In this document: piece after piece, positions 1-6,003 of the stretch
Position numbering within the stretch: the first letter of the stretch is position 1
Layout: the number at the start of each line of letters is the position of its first letter
Assembly (NCBI GenBank): GCA_910585485.1
Contig: CAJUEZ010000051.1
Coordinates: 1-12,618 of the forward strand
Direction of reading: 5' to 3'
Length of the DNA: 12,618 nucleotides
Origin: an uncultured Clostridia bacterium
GTDB lineage: Bacteria > Bacillota > Clostridia > UBA1381
Translations under genes and position numbers: made by a program
The notes under the pieces: model-generated
The model's input: only the letters and a program-made list of their open reading frames with translations
What the model was told of the DNA's origin: nothing
The model's database searches: none

Positions 1-55
1 GTGTATTTCTATTCTACACCATTTAGAGGGTTTACACAATCTTTGAAAAAGACTC
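1..55 (-). mobile_element. Possible IS256-family insertion sequence terminus, cut by the window edge
   Basis: Read on the minus strand from position 55, the sequence starts GAGTC, and the inner part of its first 25 bases (55 down to 31) is ATTGTGTAAA. From memory, the terminal inverted repeat of IS256 has the same length and ends in the same ATTGTGTAAA at the same offset. The rest of the element would lie left of the window, so no transposase is visible. If the boundary is right, the 8-bp target duplication typical of this family would be 56-63. A further short inverted repeat, GTGTA (1-5) with TACAC (15-19), lies inside. The call rests on about 10 matching bases plus spacing and is tentative. 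Confidence 0.35.
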
Positions 56-62
56 ATGAAAT

Positions 63-281
63 TCATTCCGCAACCTCCAAGAGCAATTTGCGAGCGACCG
101 TAAATTCTGCACTGTCAACCGCAGGCAGATTCCAATAACAAAAATCTCCAACCTTATCACCTGCGGGATTGTATAACGGATTTACAGATTTGTAAATTCT
201 CGTTTGAGCTTCATCATACACGGTGTAATAGTCTTTTTCGTTCTGCACATCAGCAATTAAATCAACAAGCAAAACTGACAA
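63..281 (-). pseudogene. Downstream half of a possible split gene, unknown function
   Basis: This 72-codon frame has no ATG. The first candidate start is TTG at 281, without a convincing ribosome binding site. It lies in the same reading frame as the secreted-protein gene that stops at 285-287, so after that TAA the frame stays open for about 73 more codons. The predicted protein has a beta-rich stretch (IYKSVNPLYNP, then GDFCYWNLP) and ends in a short helix, which looks like real coding sequence. It may be the C-terminal part of one roughly 188-residue protein split by a nonsense mutation. Alternatively it may be a separate, translationally coupled small gene. I do not recognise the family. 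The stop codon lies within about 10 bases of the putative IS boundary. Confidence 0.4.
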
Positions 282-284
282 CTT

Positions 285-629
285 TTATTCAAGAGATTTA
301 TAATATTCTACCCTCAAATACATATCTCTTGTTGTGCGGATTGCGTTCTGTGCGATTGGTGATAAGATACCGTAACCGTTTCCGTCTGTCTGATTTGCTA
401 CAACCGCTTTTCGTATTCTTGTGTTCGCATATCCTGCGGCTAATGTGTAACCAAGTTCACCCGATTGTACTTCATCAAGAATATCACCGATAAGATTTTC
501 AGTGATTTGTATTTGTGCTTCCGTTGCGTTTAACGATGCGCTTTCTCTCGGAATTTCAGCCGCAAACGCTGTTGTTGTTGCCGCTGATAATGCTGCGATT
601 ATTGTTAGTGTAATAATTGTCTTTTTCAT
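285..629 (-). CDS. Small secreted protein of unknown function (possibly truncated)
   Basis: The protein is 114 residues long. It begins MKKTIITLTIIAAL, a lysine-containing n-region followed by a hydrophobic core, with a likely signal peptidase I site after AFA (Ala-Phe-Ala then Ala-Glu), so it should be exported. The ATG at 629 is chosen over an upstream TTG at 647 because AAGGAG sits 8 bases before it. The mature part is helical and contains DILDEVQSGELGYTLAAGY and a lysine/arginine patch (NTRIRKAVV). No known domain is recognised. It follows the relaxase gene on the same strand but has its own likely -10 element (663-668). The same frame reopens right after its TAA stop, so the gene may be the N-terminal portion of a longer ancestor. 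Confidence 0.65.
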   Translation of the reverse strand: MKKTIITLTIIAALSAATTTAFAAEIPRESASLNATEAQIQITENLIGDILDEVQSGELGYTLAAGYANTRIRKAVVANQTDGNGYGILSPIAQNAIRTTRDMYLRVEYYKSLE

Positions 630-662
630 TTCAAAAACTCCTTTCAATATTTTTATAATATA

Positions 663-668
663 ATTATA
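663..668 (-). promoter_or_regulatory. Likely -10 element for the secreted-protein gene
   Basis: TATAAT on the minus strand, about 34 bases upstream of the ATG at 629. The -35 region at normal spacing is poor (TGTGCA), so this is either a weak promoter or one needing an activator. Confidence 0.4.
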
Positions 669-746
669 TCAAAAGAAGTTTTGCTTGCACAGCCGGGAAA
701 GCGTACGAAAATATTTTACTCAGCCTGTATAATGCGCCTAAATGAA

Positions 747-2084
747 TTATTCTATCTCTTGTTCTCTTGTAGGCTCGTTCCTTTGCGGAGCGCGGAGCAT
801 AGCGTCAACATTTGATTTTACAACATCTATTTCTGATAATGCTTTCTTTGCTTTTCGGTAATCGGCATATAATTTTTGTTTTTGGCTTTCAAGTTCTATA
901 CGCTCGGCATTTACTTTTTCAAGCGTTGGCAGTTTGCCATTTGTCTGAACCTCTGACAGATATTTATGCGAAGCCTCAAATAAAATAATTTCTCGTCTGT
1001 GTGTATTTTCAAAATCGGATTTATTTTTTGCCTTTCTATATTTATCATAGACAGGTTTTAGGAATTGATATGTGCTTATATGTTTTCTTAAAATATTTGT
1101 ATCACTCAAATTCTTTTCAACTGATTTTAATTTATCAGAAATATCATCAAAGACTTTTCGTCTTTCCTCAATTCTGCTTTTCAATTCATCATAACTTATG
1201 ATGTTATTTTCAGTGAGAAAGTTCAAAGTTTTACTCGCCTGTTTAAGATTGTTTATCTTAGCCCAGTGTTTATAACCCGTGCTTTCCTGCGCCTTGATAC
1301 AATTCTGAATATCAATAATAAGGCTGATAGATTTATTTTGCTTTGACATCGTTCTCTGTTTCTTTATTCGGCTTATGATAGCTTCCTCCGTATATCTTTC
1401 GCCCAGTGTTTTTGACCGCATAAATCGCTGTTGTCCCCGCGTTCTGAATGATATATATTTACCTCTCTTGACTTCATATCCGGTAAGCTCCATACGCAAG
1501 ATAAAATCTTCAAAATCCATTGAGCGTTTAATGGCAGTATCAATTTTCTGTTTAAGCTGTGCTTTGTAAGTTGCATTTTTTTCATACGCGGTATGTTCAA
1601 AATATGATTTGCCTTTATTTGTGTTTTCCGCTATAACTGACAACCCGTATTCTTCGCATAGTCTGTCGCTCGCCTTGCGGATATTTCGGTATGTATATTT
1701 ATTTGAATGATATTTTTTGTAATCCACAAAACTAACAGAATTGAAAATTATATGATTGTGAACGTGACCTTTGTCGGTATGCGTGCTAATCACAAATTCA
1801 TATTTGCCTTCTAAAACCTGTTCCGCTAATTTCATTCCGATTTCGTGAGCCTGTTCGGGAGATATATTATCATCTGGGCTGAAACTCTGAATAATATGTC
1901 TGCCTAAACTGTTTCCTTTGTCTATCGCTTGTCTGCGTGTCCATTCAAATTCAATGTCGGCGGTTTCGGGCAGACAGGCAAATGATGATACAAGTAGCGT
2001 TCCGTCTGTTTTTGCAGGATTACAAATATATTGTATTGCTAAATTTAATGTAGACTTAATAGAATGCGTCTTTGTAATTGCCAT
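747..2084 (-). CDS. MOBP-type relaxase (Relaxase/mobilization nuclease domain)
   Basis: This 445-residue protein would nick the element's oriT, attach covalently to the 5' end, and lead the strand into a recipient. The N-terminal nuclease domain covers about residues 1-200. Tyr19, in YICNPAKT, fits the motif I tyrosine of this family. The metal-binding histidine motif is HTDKGHVHNH (His102, His107, His109, His111), followed by IIFNS. The remainder is charged and helical, with likely coiled coil near residues 300-430, a common tail in Firmicutes relaxases. The gene overlaps the end of the mobC-like gene by 40 bp, so the two are probably co-transcribed and coupled. AAGAAAGG lies about 11 bases before the ATG. 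The catalytic motifs are intact. The exact MOB subclass is inferred from motif style. Confidence 0.9.
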   Translation of the reverse strand: MAITKTHSIKSTLNLAIQYICNPAKTDGTLLVSSFACLPETADIEFEWTRRQAIDKGNSLGRHIIQSFSPDDNISPEQAHEIGMKLAEQVLEGKYEFVISTHTDKGHVHNHIIFNSVSFVDYKKYHSNKYTYRNIRKASDRLCEEYGLSVIAENTNKGKSYFEHTAYEKNATYKAQLKQKIDTAIKRSMDFEDFILRMELTGYEVKRGKYISFRTRGQQRFMRSKTLGERYTEEAIISRIKKQRTMSKQNKSISLIIDIQNCIKAQESTGYKHWAKINNLKQASKTLNFLTENNIISYDELKSRIEERRKVFDDISDKLKSVEKNLSDTNILRKHISTYQFLKPVYDKYRKAKNKSDFENTHRREIILFEASHKYLSEVQTNGKLPTLEKVNAERIELESQKQKLYADYRKAKKALSEIDVVKSNVDAMLRAPQRNEPTREQEIE

Positions 2085-2374
2085 ACTTCTTGAAGCCTTT
2101 CTTTGATTTCTGTTATGTCCTCATCATAAATATTGCTTACGGAATTGACGCGTTTTGCAATCTGATTGATGTTTTTACCGATAGCCTGTAACTCTTTATT
2201 CATTTCTTTTATGTTGCTTGTGTCGATATAGATAATCAATCCGTCAATCGCCATTTTACGCATATATGCGCCTATTCGCTGTGTCGGCAATAATGCCATT
2301 TTCTGTTTTATTAAATTTCTTTCTTCTTCTGTAACATTAAATTTAATCTGAATATTTCTTTTTCTGTTCGCCAT
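2045..2374 (-). CDS. mobC: MobC-like relaxosome accessory protein
   Basis: The protein has 109 residues and begins with a basic stretch (MANRKRNIQIKFNVTEEERNLIKQKM) that resembles the ribbon-helix-helix DNA-binding N terminus of MobC-type proteins. It ends with the helical region NKELQAIGKNINQIAKRVNS, a signature I associate with the bacterial mobilisation protein MobC family. Such proteins bind oriT and help melt the nic region so that the relaxase can cut. GGAGG precedes the ATG by 7 bases, making the start secure. The gene overlaps the relaxase by 40 bp in another frame, and the candidate oriT lies directly upstream. Length and context both fit the family. Confidence 0.85.
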   Translation of the reverse strand: MANRKRNIQIKFNVTEEERNLIKQKMALLPTQRIGAYMRKMAIDGLIIYIDTSNIKEMNKELQAIGKNINQIAKRVNSVSNIYDEDITEIKERLQEVWQLQRRILLSLH

Positions 2375-2402
2375 TTTATACCTCCGTTTTTTTTATAAGG
2401 TT

Positions 2403-2493
2403 TTGGGATTATCCCAAGATATTTTTCATTGATTTTGCGGAGCAAGGTCAAGTGGAAAATCGTGAGTGTGTACACTCTCGCTGTGCTTGCTCC
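2403..2493. other. Candidate origin of transfer (oriT), inverted-repeat cluster
   Basis: The non-coding stretch upstream of mobC holds three nested or adjacent inverted repeats. The first is TTGGGAT (2403-2409) with ATCCCAA (2411-2417). The second is GGAGCAAG (2439-2446) with CTTGCTCC (2486-2493). Inside the second lies GAGTGT (2464-2469) with ACACTC (2472-2477). oriT sites of mobilizable elements usually lie next to the mobC/relaxase operon and carry such repeats beside the nick site. I cannot place the nick. The call rests on position and structure only. Confidence 0.5.
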
Positions 2494-2498
2494 TATAC

Positions 2499-2618
2499 TC
2501 AAACTGCACTTTTCAGCCTTTTTGTGCAGATATATTTTTGCTGTCTTTGCAAGTACCGTCTGTATTCGTTTGGGTGTTCCATAAGCTTTTTCCTGCGTTT
2601 AATTTCTTCCGAAAAAGC
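2499..2618 (-). pseudogene. Orphan C-terminal coding fragment, unidentified
   Basis: A 39-codon open stretch begins just after a TAG and ends in TGA. It encodes AFSEEIKRRKKLMEHP followed by NEYRRYLQRQQKYICTKRL, a strongly basic helical sequence with a natural-looking amino acid composition. It has no start codon near its beginning and overlaps the end of the broken initiator-like gene in a +1 frame. One extra base at 2619 separates the two frames. The most likely reading is the tail of another element gene joined to the initiator N terminus by a deletion. I do not recognise the family. Confidence 0.4.
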
Positions 2619-2793
2619 CTATTGACGATTTACTGCACCGCATTATTTCTGATAATGCCTGATTTGAAGCAAAGCATTTCTTTTCGCTGTTCATTGACAG
2701 CCTGACAATAACGCCGAATAAAATTATTTCCGGATATGTGAGACATTTGTCTGCTAATACGCTGTCAAAGACCTTGTAAAAGTGTTCGGCCAT
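2599..2793 (-). pseudogene. Truncated helix-turn-helix replication initiator-like protein
   Basis: The 64-residue frame starts MAEHFYKVFDSVLADKCLTY and continues through EIILFGVIVRLSMNSEKKCFASNQALSEIMRCSKSSI. This matches the N-terminal winged-helix pattern of RepA/DnaD-like initiators and helix-turn-helix proteins found on clostridial plasmids and conjugative elements, where FASNQALSE and CSKSSI form the recognition helix-turn-helix. In intact relatives the domain continues into a wing and a long C-terminal region. Here it runs into GFFGRN and a stop after the recognition helix. AAGG precedes the ATG at a rather long 10 bases. The protein is therefore probably non-functional. The family assignment is from memory of the motif. 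Confidence 0.6.
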
Positions 2794-2824
2794 CTTTAAC
2801 TTACCTTATCGCCGTTCAGAAAGT

Positions 2825-3652
2825 ATGCTTATGGCAAAGCGTATGAATTGGAACTATAAACTTATAGATTATGATGAAGCGTATAAATCTGTTGGACTAT
2901 TTATGAGCCTTTCTGATGAAGATTATAAATTTATAAAAGCGTTTATGTTTTTGATGACTGATGATGAATTTTCATCAACTAATGTTTTAAATAAACTTTA
3001 TAATCTTTTTGACGGAAATGCCGTAACGGCAGAATTGGATTTTATTGATAAGTCAATGAGCGAAGTATCTCAACGACTTGGTTTGTTATCGTATATGTTT
3101 AATGTAAAATGGGCGGTATATGATAATTGCTTTTCTGAAAATGTACTCGCTTGCATAAATGAATTAAGACAACATGACCTTGATGATAAATTAGCGTTTA
3201 ATGCCCGTATTGAAACAAGCAATCAGGTACATAAACGGTTCTTTGGCTATACATTTAATACAATGATGGACGAGATTTTATTTGAAATTTATTGTTTTAT
3301 AAACAATAACGCAACCATAAAGCAATGTAAAAACTGCGGCAAATTATTTCAGCCTCTTAGAGCAGACGCGCTGTATTGTGATAACATATCGCCGCAGGAG
3401 GGAACAAAAACCTGTAAGGAATACGGAGCATATCAAAAATGGATAACCAATATAAAATCTGACGAAACAACAAAACTATACCGCGAAATTTATATGCGTA
3501 AGCAAATGCAGGCTAAAAGAAATCCAGATATAAAAATGTATGTTGATGATTTTGAAAATTATAAGAAGCAGACAAAGAAATGGAAAGAGAATATAAAAAA
3601 AGGTAAAAAGACAAATGATGAATTTTTAACTTGGCTTAAAGATTTAAAATAA
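2825..3652 (+). CDS. DUF6076-like protein with a zinc-ribbon motif
   Basis: The protein has 275 residues and no signal peptide or membrane segment. Residues 1-160 are mostly helical and acidic. A cysteine cluster follows: CKNCGKLF (Cys168, Cys171), then YC (Cys185) and TCKEYG (Cys197), a likely four-cysteine zinc site. The C-terminal 70 residues are very basic, ending in a lysine-rich helix (KKWKENIKKGKKTNDEF). I associate this layout with the DUF6076 family of clostridial mobile elements, whose role is unknown; nucleic-acid binding is a guess from the zinc site and basic tail. The start is uncertain. ATGs occur at 2825, 2831 and 2843 with only a weak AGAAAG upstream, and the frame is open back to 2780, so the 5' end may have been lost in a rearrangement beside the broken initiator gene. 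Confidence 0.65.
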   Translation: MLMAKRMNWNYKLIDYDEAYKSVGLFMSLSDEDYKFIKAFMFLMTDDEFSSTNVLNKLYNLFDGNAVTAELDFIDKSMSEVSQRLGLLSYMFNVKWAVYDNCFSENVLACINELRQHDLDDKLAFNARIETSNQVHKRFFGYTFNTMMDEILFEIYCFINNNATIKQCKNCGKLFQPLRADALYCDNISPQEGTKTCKEYGAYQKWITNIKSDETTKLYREIYMRKQMQAKRNPDIKMYVDDFENYKKQTKKWKENIKKGKKTNDEFLTWLKDLK

Positions 3653-3701
3653 TAAACTCGCAATAAGGTGGATGAAAAAATATTGGGGATTGATTTTCAT
3701 A

Positions 3702-3731
3702 TTGACATATCCGCATTAAGCGCGTTAAAAT
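3702..3731 (+). promoter_or_regulatory. Likely promoter of the integrase gene
   Basis: TTGACA (3702-3707), an 18-bp spacer and TAAAAT (3726-3731), about 50 bases upstream of the integrase GTG. A weak hairpin (ATGAAAA at 3672-3678 with TTTTCAT at 3694-3700) sits just before it and may mark the end of the preceding transcript. Confidence 0.55.
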
Positions 3732-3780
3732 ATTTATGCAGAGGGTATGTCACAGATAAATTATAGGAGGGATTTATACA

Positions 3781-4938
3781 GTGGCAACCATAAGAAAACG
3801 CGGCAGCGGCTACCAAATTAGGGTGAGCTGCGGCTATGACGCAAACGGAAAACAGGTTACCCACACAAAGTCGTGGAAACCAAAAACTAATATGACAGCA
3901 AAACAAATTGAAAAAGAATTGAACCGGCAAGCTGTACTTTTTGAGGAGGCTTGTATGAATGGTTTAGTTACTTCAACCGTTAAGTTTTGCGATTTCATAG
4001 AGCAATGGAAGGACGGATATGCAAAGAAAAATTATAAGTTAATGACGATTGATACAATGCAGCATATAATGAAGCGTGTAAATGAAGAATTAGGACATAT
4101 GCGCCTTAGTAAAATCAGCAGGCGGCATATTCAGGCATTTATCAATTCTCTTTCGGACGGTAATGAAAAGTATAAACCGCTTGGCTCAAAGACGGTCAGA
4201 AATTACATAAACTACACATCTTCAATCTTTGAATACGCGATACGCTTGGACCTTATTTCAAATAATCCTTGCAGTAAAACAAATTTACCCGCGCTGAAAA
4301 AGGTTGAGCGTGAGGTTTATACTTTGCAGGAAGCGCAGACATTTATTGATACGCTGATACAAAAAGCGCCGCTTGTATTTCAGACATATTTTATCCTTGC
4401 TATTTACGGCGGATTAAGACGCGGAGAGCTTTGCGGATTGACTTGGAATGACATTGATTTTGAAAATGAAATTATTAGCATTGACAAGACATTGTATCAC
4501 ATTTCAAACAAAGGAAGCACGCTTGATACTCCGAAATCTGCATCATCTAACAGATGTTTGAAATTACCGCCGGAAGTGTTTGAATTTTTCAGGAAACTAA
4601 AAATTTTCTATGAGAATGAAAAAGGCAGATTAGGCAGTTATTGGAAAGATACTGAATTTGTGTTTAAGGACGAGGACGGAAATTCGCTTTCACCGCTAAA
4701 GCCTAACAGATGGCTTCACAAGTTTTGTGAGGAAAAAAATTTGAAATATGTTACTCCGCACTCGTTCAGACATCTTTGCGCCAGCCTTATGATTGACAGT
4801 GGCGCGAGCGTAAAAACCGTTCAAGCCTGTCTTGGACATAGTGACGCAAGCACAACATTAAATATTTACGCTCATTCATTCGCAAGGGCTCAGGCAAAGG
4901 CAAGCGAAGCTGTGGCAAGTAACTTCAAATTATGCTAA
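3781..4938 (+). CDS. int: Tyrosine recombinase (site-specific integrase)
   Basis: This 385-residue phage-type integrase catalyses integration and excision of the element at the tRNA-Lys site. An N-terminal arm-binding domain of the AP2-like type (residues 1-60, MATIRKRGSGYQIRV) precedes a SAM-like core-binding domain (about 65-165) and the catalytic domain (175-380). All catalytic residues are visible: Arg213 in GLRRGEL, Lys252 in TPKSASS, His327 and Arg330 in TPHSFRH, His353 in LGHS, and the nucleophile Tyr363 in NIYAHSF. The start is GTG at 3781, with GGAGGG 9 bases before it. Length is normal and no frameshift is seen, so the enzyme should be active. It is transcribed toward the tRNA gene. 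No excisionase gene is recognisable in the window. Confidence 0.93.
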   Translation: MATIRKRGSGYQIRVSCGYDANGKQVTHTKSWKPKTNMTAKQIEKELNRQAVLFEEACMNGLVTSTVKFCDFIEQWKDGYAKKNYKLMTIDTMQHIMKRVNEELGHMRLSKISRRHIQAFINSLSDGNEKYKPLGSKTVRNYINYTSSIFEYAIRLDLISNNPCSKTNLPALKKVEREVYTLQEAQTFIDTLIQKAPLVFQTYFILAIYGGLRRGELCGLTWNDIDFENEIISIDKTLYHISNKGSTLDTPKSASSNRCLKLPPEVFEFFRKLKIFYENEKGRLGSYWKDTEFVFKDEDGNSLSPLKPNRWLHKFCEEKNLKYVTPHSFRHLCASLMIDSGASVKTVQACLGHSDASTTLNIYAHSFARAQAKASEAVASNFKLC

Positions 4939-4947
4939 GATACGGAT

Positions 4948-4967
4948 AAAGGACAAACAAAGGACAA
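4948..4967 (+). repeat. Direct repeat near the attachment site, possible integrase arm sites
   Basis: AAAGGACAA occurs at 4948-4956 and again at 4959-4967, an 11-bp period close to one helical turn. It lies between the integrase stop and the attachment site, where arm-type integrase binding sites are often found. The functional role is inferred from position. Confidence 0.4.
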
Positions 4968-4979
4968 GGCGAAAATCAG

Positions 4980-5017
4980 AAAAAGAAAAATGGCTTAAAA
5001 CCTAATGTTTTAAGCCA
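4980..5017 (-). terminator. Intrinsic terminator downstream of tRNA-Lys
   Basis: A 10-bp perfect stem, TGGCTTAAAA (4991-5000) with TTTTAAGCCA (5008-5017), has a 7-base loop. On the minus strand it is followed by TTTTTCTTTTT (4990 down to 4980). This fits termination of the tRNA-Lys transcript. It lies on the integrase side of the presumed attachment site, so it would be supplied by the element. Confidence 0.75.
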
Positions 5018-5022
5018 TTATC

Positions 5023-5052
5023 TGGTACGCGATCAGGGGCTCGAACCCTGGA
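5023..5052. other. Presumed attachment site (att) in the tRNA-Lys 3' end
   Basis: The 3' part of tRNA-Lys (T arm, acceptor strand and CCA) faces the integrase gene 84 bp away, the normal position of a tRNA-borne attachment site. The exact core cannot be set, because the second copy at the far end of the element is outside the window. Confidence 0.5.
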
Positions 5053-5098
5053 CACCCTGATTAAGAGTCAGGTGCTCTACCAACTGAGCTAATCACGC
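5023..5098 (-). tRNA. tRNA-Lys (anticodon CUU)
   Basis: A 76-base cloverleaf with encoded CCA (complement of 5023-5025). The acceptor 5' strand is GCGTGAT. The D arm contains AGCTCAGTTGGTAGAGC, the anticodon is CTT (complement of 5063-5065, tRNA positions 34-36), and the T arm is CAGGG TTCGAGC CCCTG. The acceptor 3' strand ATCGCGT pairs with the 5' strand only by using two G-U wobbles, at 1-72 and 4-69. A fully Watson-Crick partner would be ATCACGC. This is consistent with the 3' end having been replaced by element DNA on integration. Confidence 0.95.
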
Positions 5099-5127
5099 AT
5101 ATAAGACTTGTCTTGACGACGACTAAT

Positions 5128-5156
5128 ATATTACCATATAAATATATATTTGTCAA
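5128..5156 (-). promoter_or_regulatory. Promoter of tRNA-Lys
   Basis: On the minus strand, TTGACA (5156-5151), a 17-bp spacer and TAATAT (5133-5128), 30 bases before the tRNA 5' end. This is near consensus and suits a strongly expressed stable RNA. Confidence 0.8.
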
Positions 5157-5204
5157 TACTTTTTTGTGAAAAAAAATTAAATTTTTTCTTGTTGATAATT
5201 TCTG

Positions 5205-5234
5205 TTGACAAATATAGGCTTTTCGGGGTATGAT
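5205..5234 (+). promoter_or_regulatory. Promoter of the YdcF-family gene
   Basis: TTGACA (5205-5210), an 18-bp spacer and TATGAT (5229-5234), 55 bases upstream of the ATG at 5290. Confidence 0.7.
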
Positions 5235-5289
5235 AGATATATCAATGCTAAAATGAACATAAGCAAAAAAACAAATCGGAGTGAGTGAA

Positions 5290-6003
5290 ATGAGAGTTAT
5301 ATTATTTATATTAGGAATGCTATTTTCTGCCGACGGACTTTACTGTGCGGCGACAGCGCATATGGGAGCGGGCGAAATACTTATAATATCCATTGGAGTA
5401 ATATTTATATTATGGAGTGTCTTTTACAAAGCCGCAAGACGCAAGAAATTCCTTAAAGTGCTAAAAGTACTCTTTGTCATATTCATGAGTATTCTGACTG
5501 TTTATTCATGCGTTATATGCGTATTTGGTCATATGGATGATGTTTCATATAACGAGGATTATCTTGTTGTGCTGGGGGCAGGACTTAACGGAGATGAGCC
5601 TTCACAAACGTTGAAGCTGCGTTTGGACAAGACTGTTGAATATATGAAAAGCAATAAAAAGGCTGTAGCGATAGTATCCGGCGGACGCGGAAAAGGAGAA
5701 AGAGTATCCGAGGCTTCGGCAATGAGAGATTATCTTATCAATAACGGGGTTGCTGCCGAACGTGTGCTTCGTGATGATAATGCCACGAGTACTTATGAGA
5801 ATTTTGTATATTCAAAACTGGTTATCGACAAAGATAACGTGGCATTTATAACAAGTGATTTCCATGTTTTGCGCTCACTGCAAATGGCAAAATTAAACGG
5901 CATAGATGCCAAACACATTGGGGCGTCTACACCGATTACGTCTATACCGACAGCATGCGCCCGTGAATTTTTAGCGCAGATTGCCGCTATACGTTATTAT
6001 TAA
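5290..6003 (+). CDS. YdcF/DUF218-family membrane protein
   Basis: The protein has 237 residues. About three hydrophobic segments (roughly residues 2-20, 28-48 and 57-80) precede a soluble DUF218 domain (about 90-237). Typical motifs of that family are present: DYLVVLGAGLNGDEPS, VSGGRGKGERVSEASAMRDYL, a conserved NATSTYEN, and FITSDFHVLRS. The family includes SanA, ElyC and YdcF proteins, linked to envelope and peptidoglycan-precursor functions, but the biochemical activity is not settled. ATG at 5290 is chosen over GTG at 5281 because GGAG (5278-5281) lies 8 bases before the ATG and would overlap the GTG. The gene has its own promoter and converges on queH, with a 17-bp overlap at the 3' ends. 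Confidence 0.85.
   Translation: MRVILFILGMLFSADGLYCAATAHMGAGEILIISIGVIFILWSVFYKAARRKKFLKVLKVLFVIFMSILTVYSCVICVFGHMDDVSYNEDYLVVLGAGLNGDEPSQTLKLRLDKTVEYMKSNKKAVAIVSGGRGKGERVSEASAMRDYLINNGVAAERVLRDDNATSTYENFVYSKLVIDKDNVAFITSDFHVLRSLQMAKLNGIDAKHIGASTPITSIPTACAREFLAQIAAIRYY

Larger units (their letters stand above)
56..5052. mobile_element. Integrative mobilizable element (partial) in the 3' end of tRNA-Lys
   Basis: The block combines a relaxase, a MobC-like relaxosome protein, a candidate oriT, a remnant of a replication initiator and a tyrosine recombinase. The integrase gene lies at the edge nearest a tRNA gene. No coupling protein or type IV secretion gene is present, so a mobilizable rather than self-transferring element is the simplest reading for the visible part. 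The right end is placed at the 3' part of tRNA-Lys. The left end is unknown, because a possible insertion sequence interrupts the block at about position 55 and no second copy of the tRNA 3' end occurs in the window. Internal decay (broken initiator gene, split secreted-protein gene) suggests the element may no longer be fully functional. Confidence 0.7.

Noticed and set aside
1..57. Start of a minus-strand gene at ATG 57 running off the window
   Set aside because: It has no ribosome binding site at proper spacing and begins within the putative IS inverted repeat.
1..5100. Second attachment-site copy within the window
   Set aside because: No repeat of the tRNA-Lys 3' end was found on the left; it must lie beyond position 1 or be lost.
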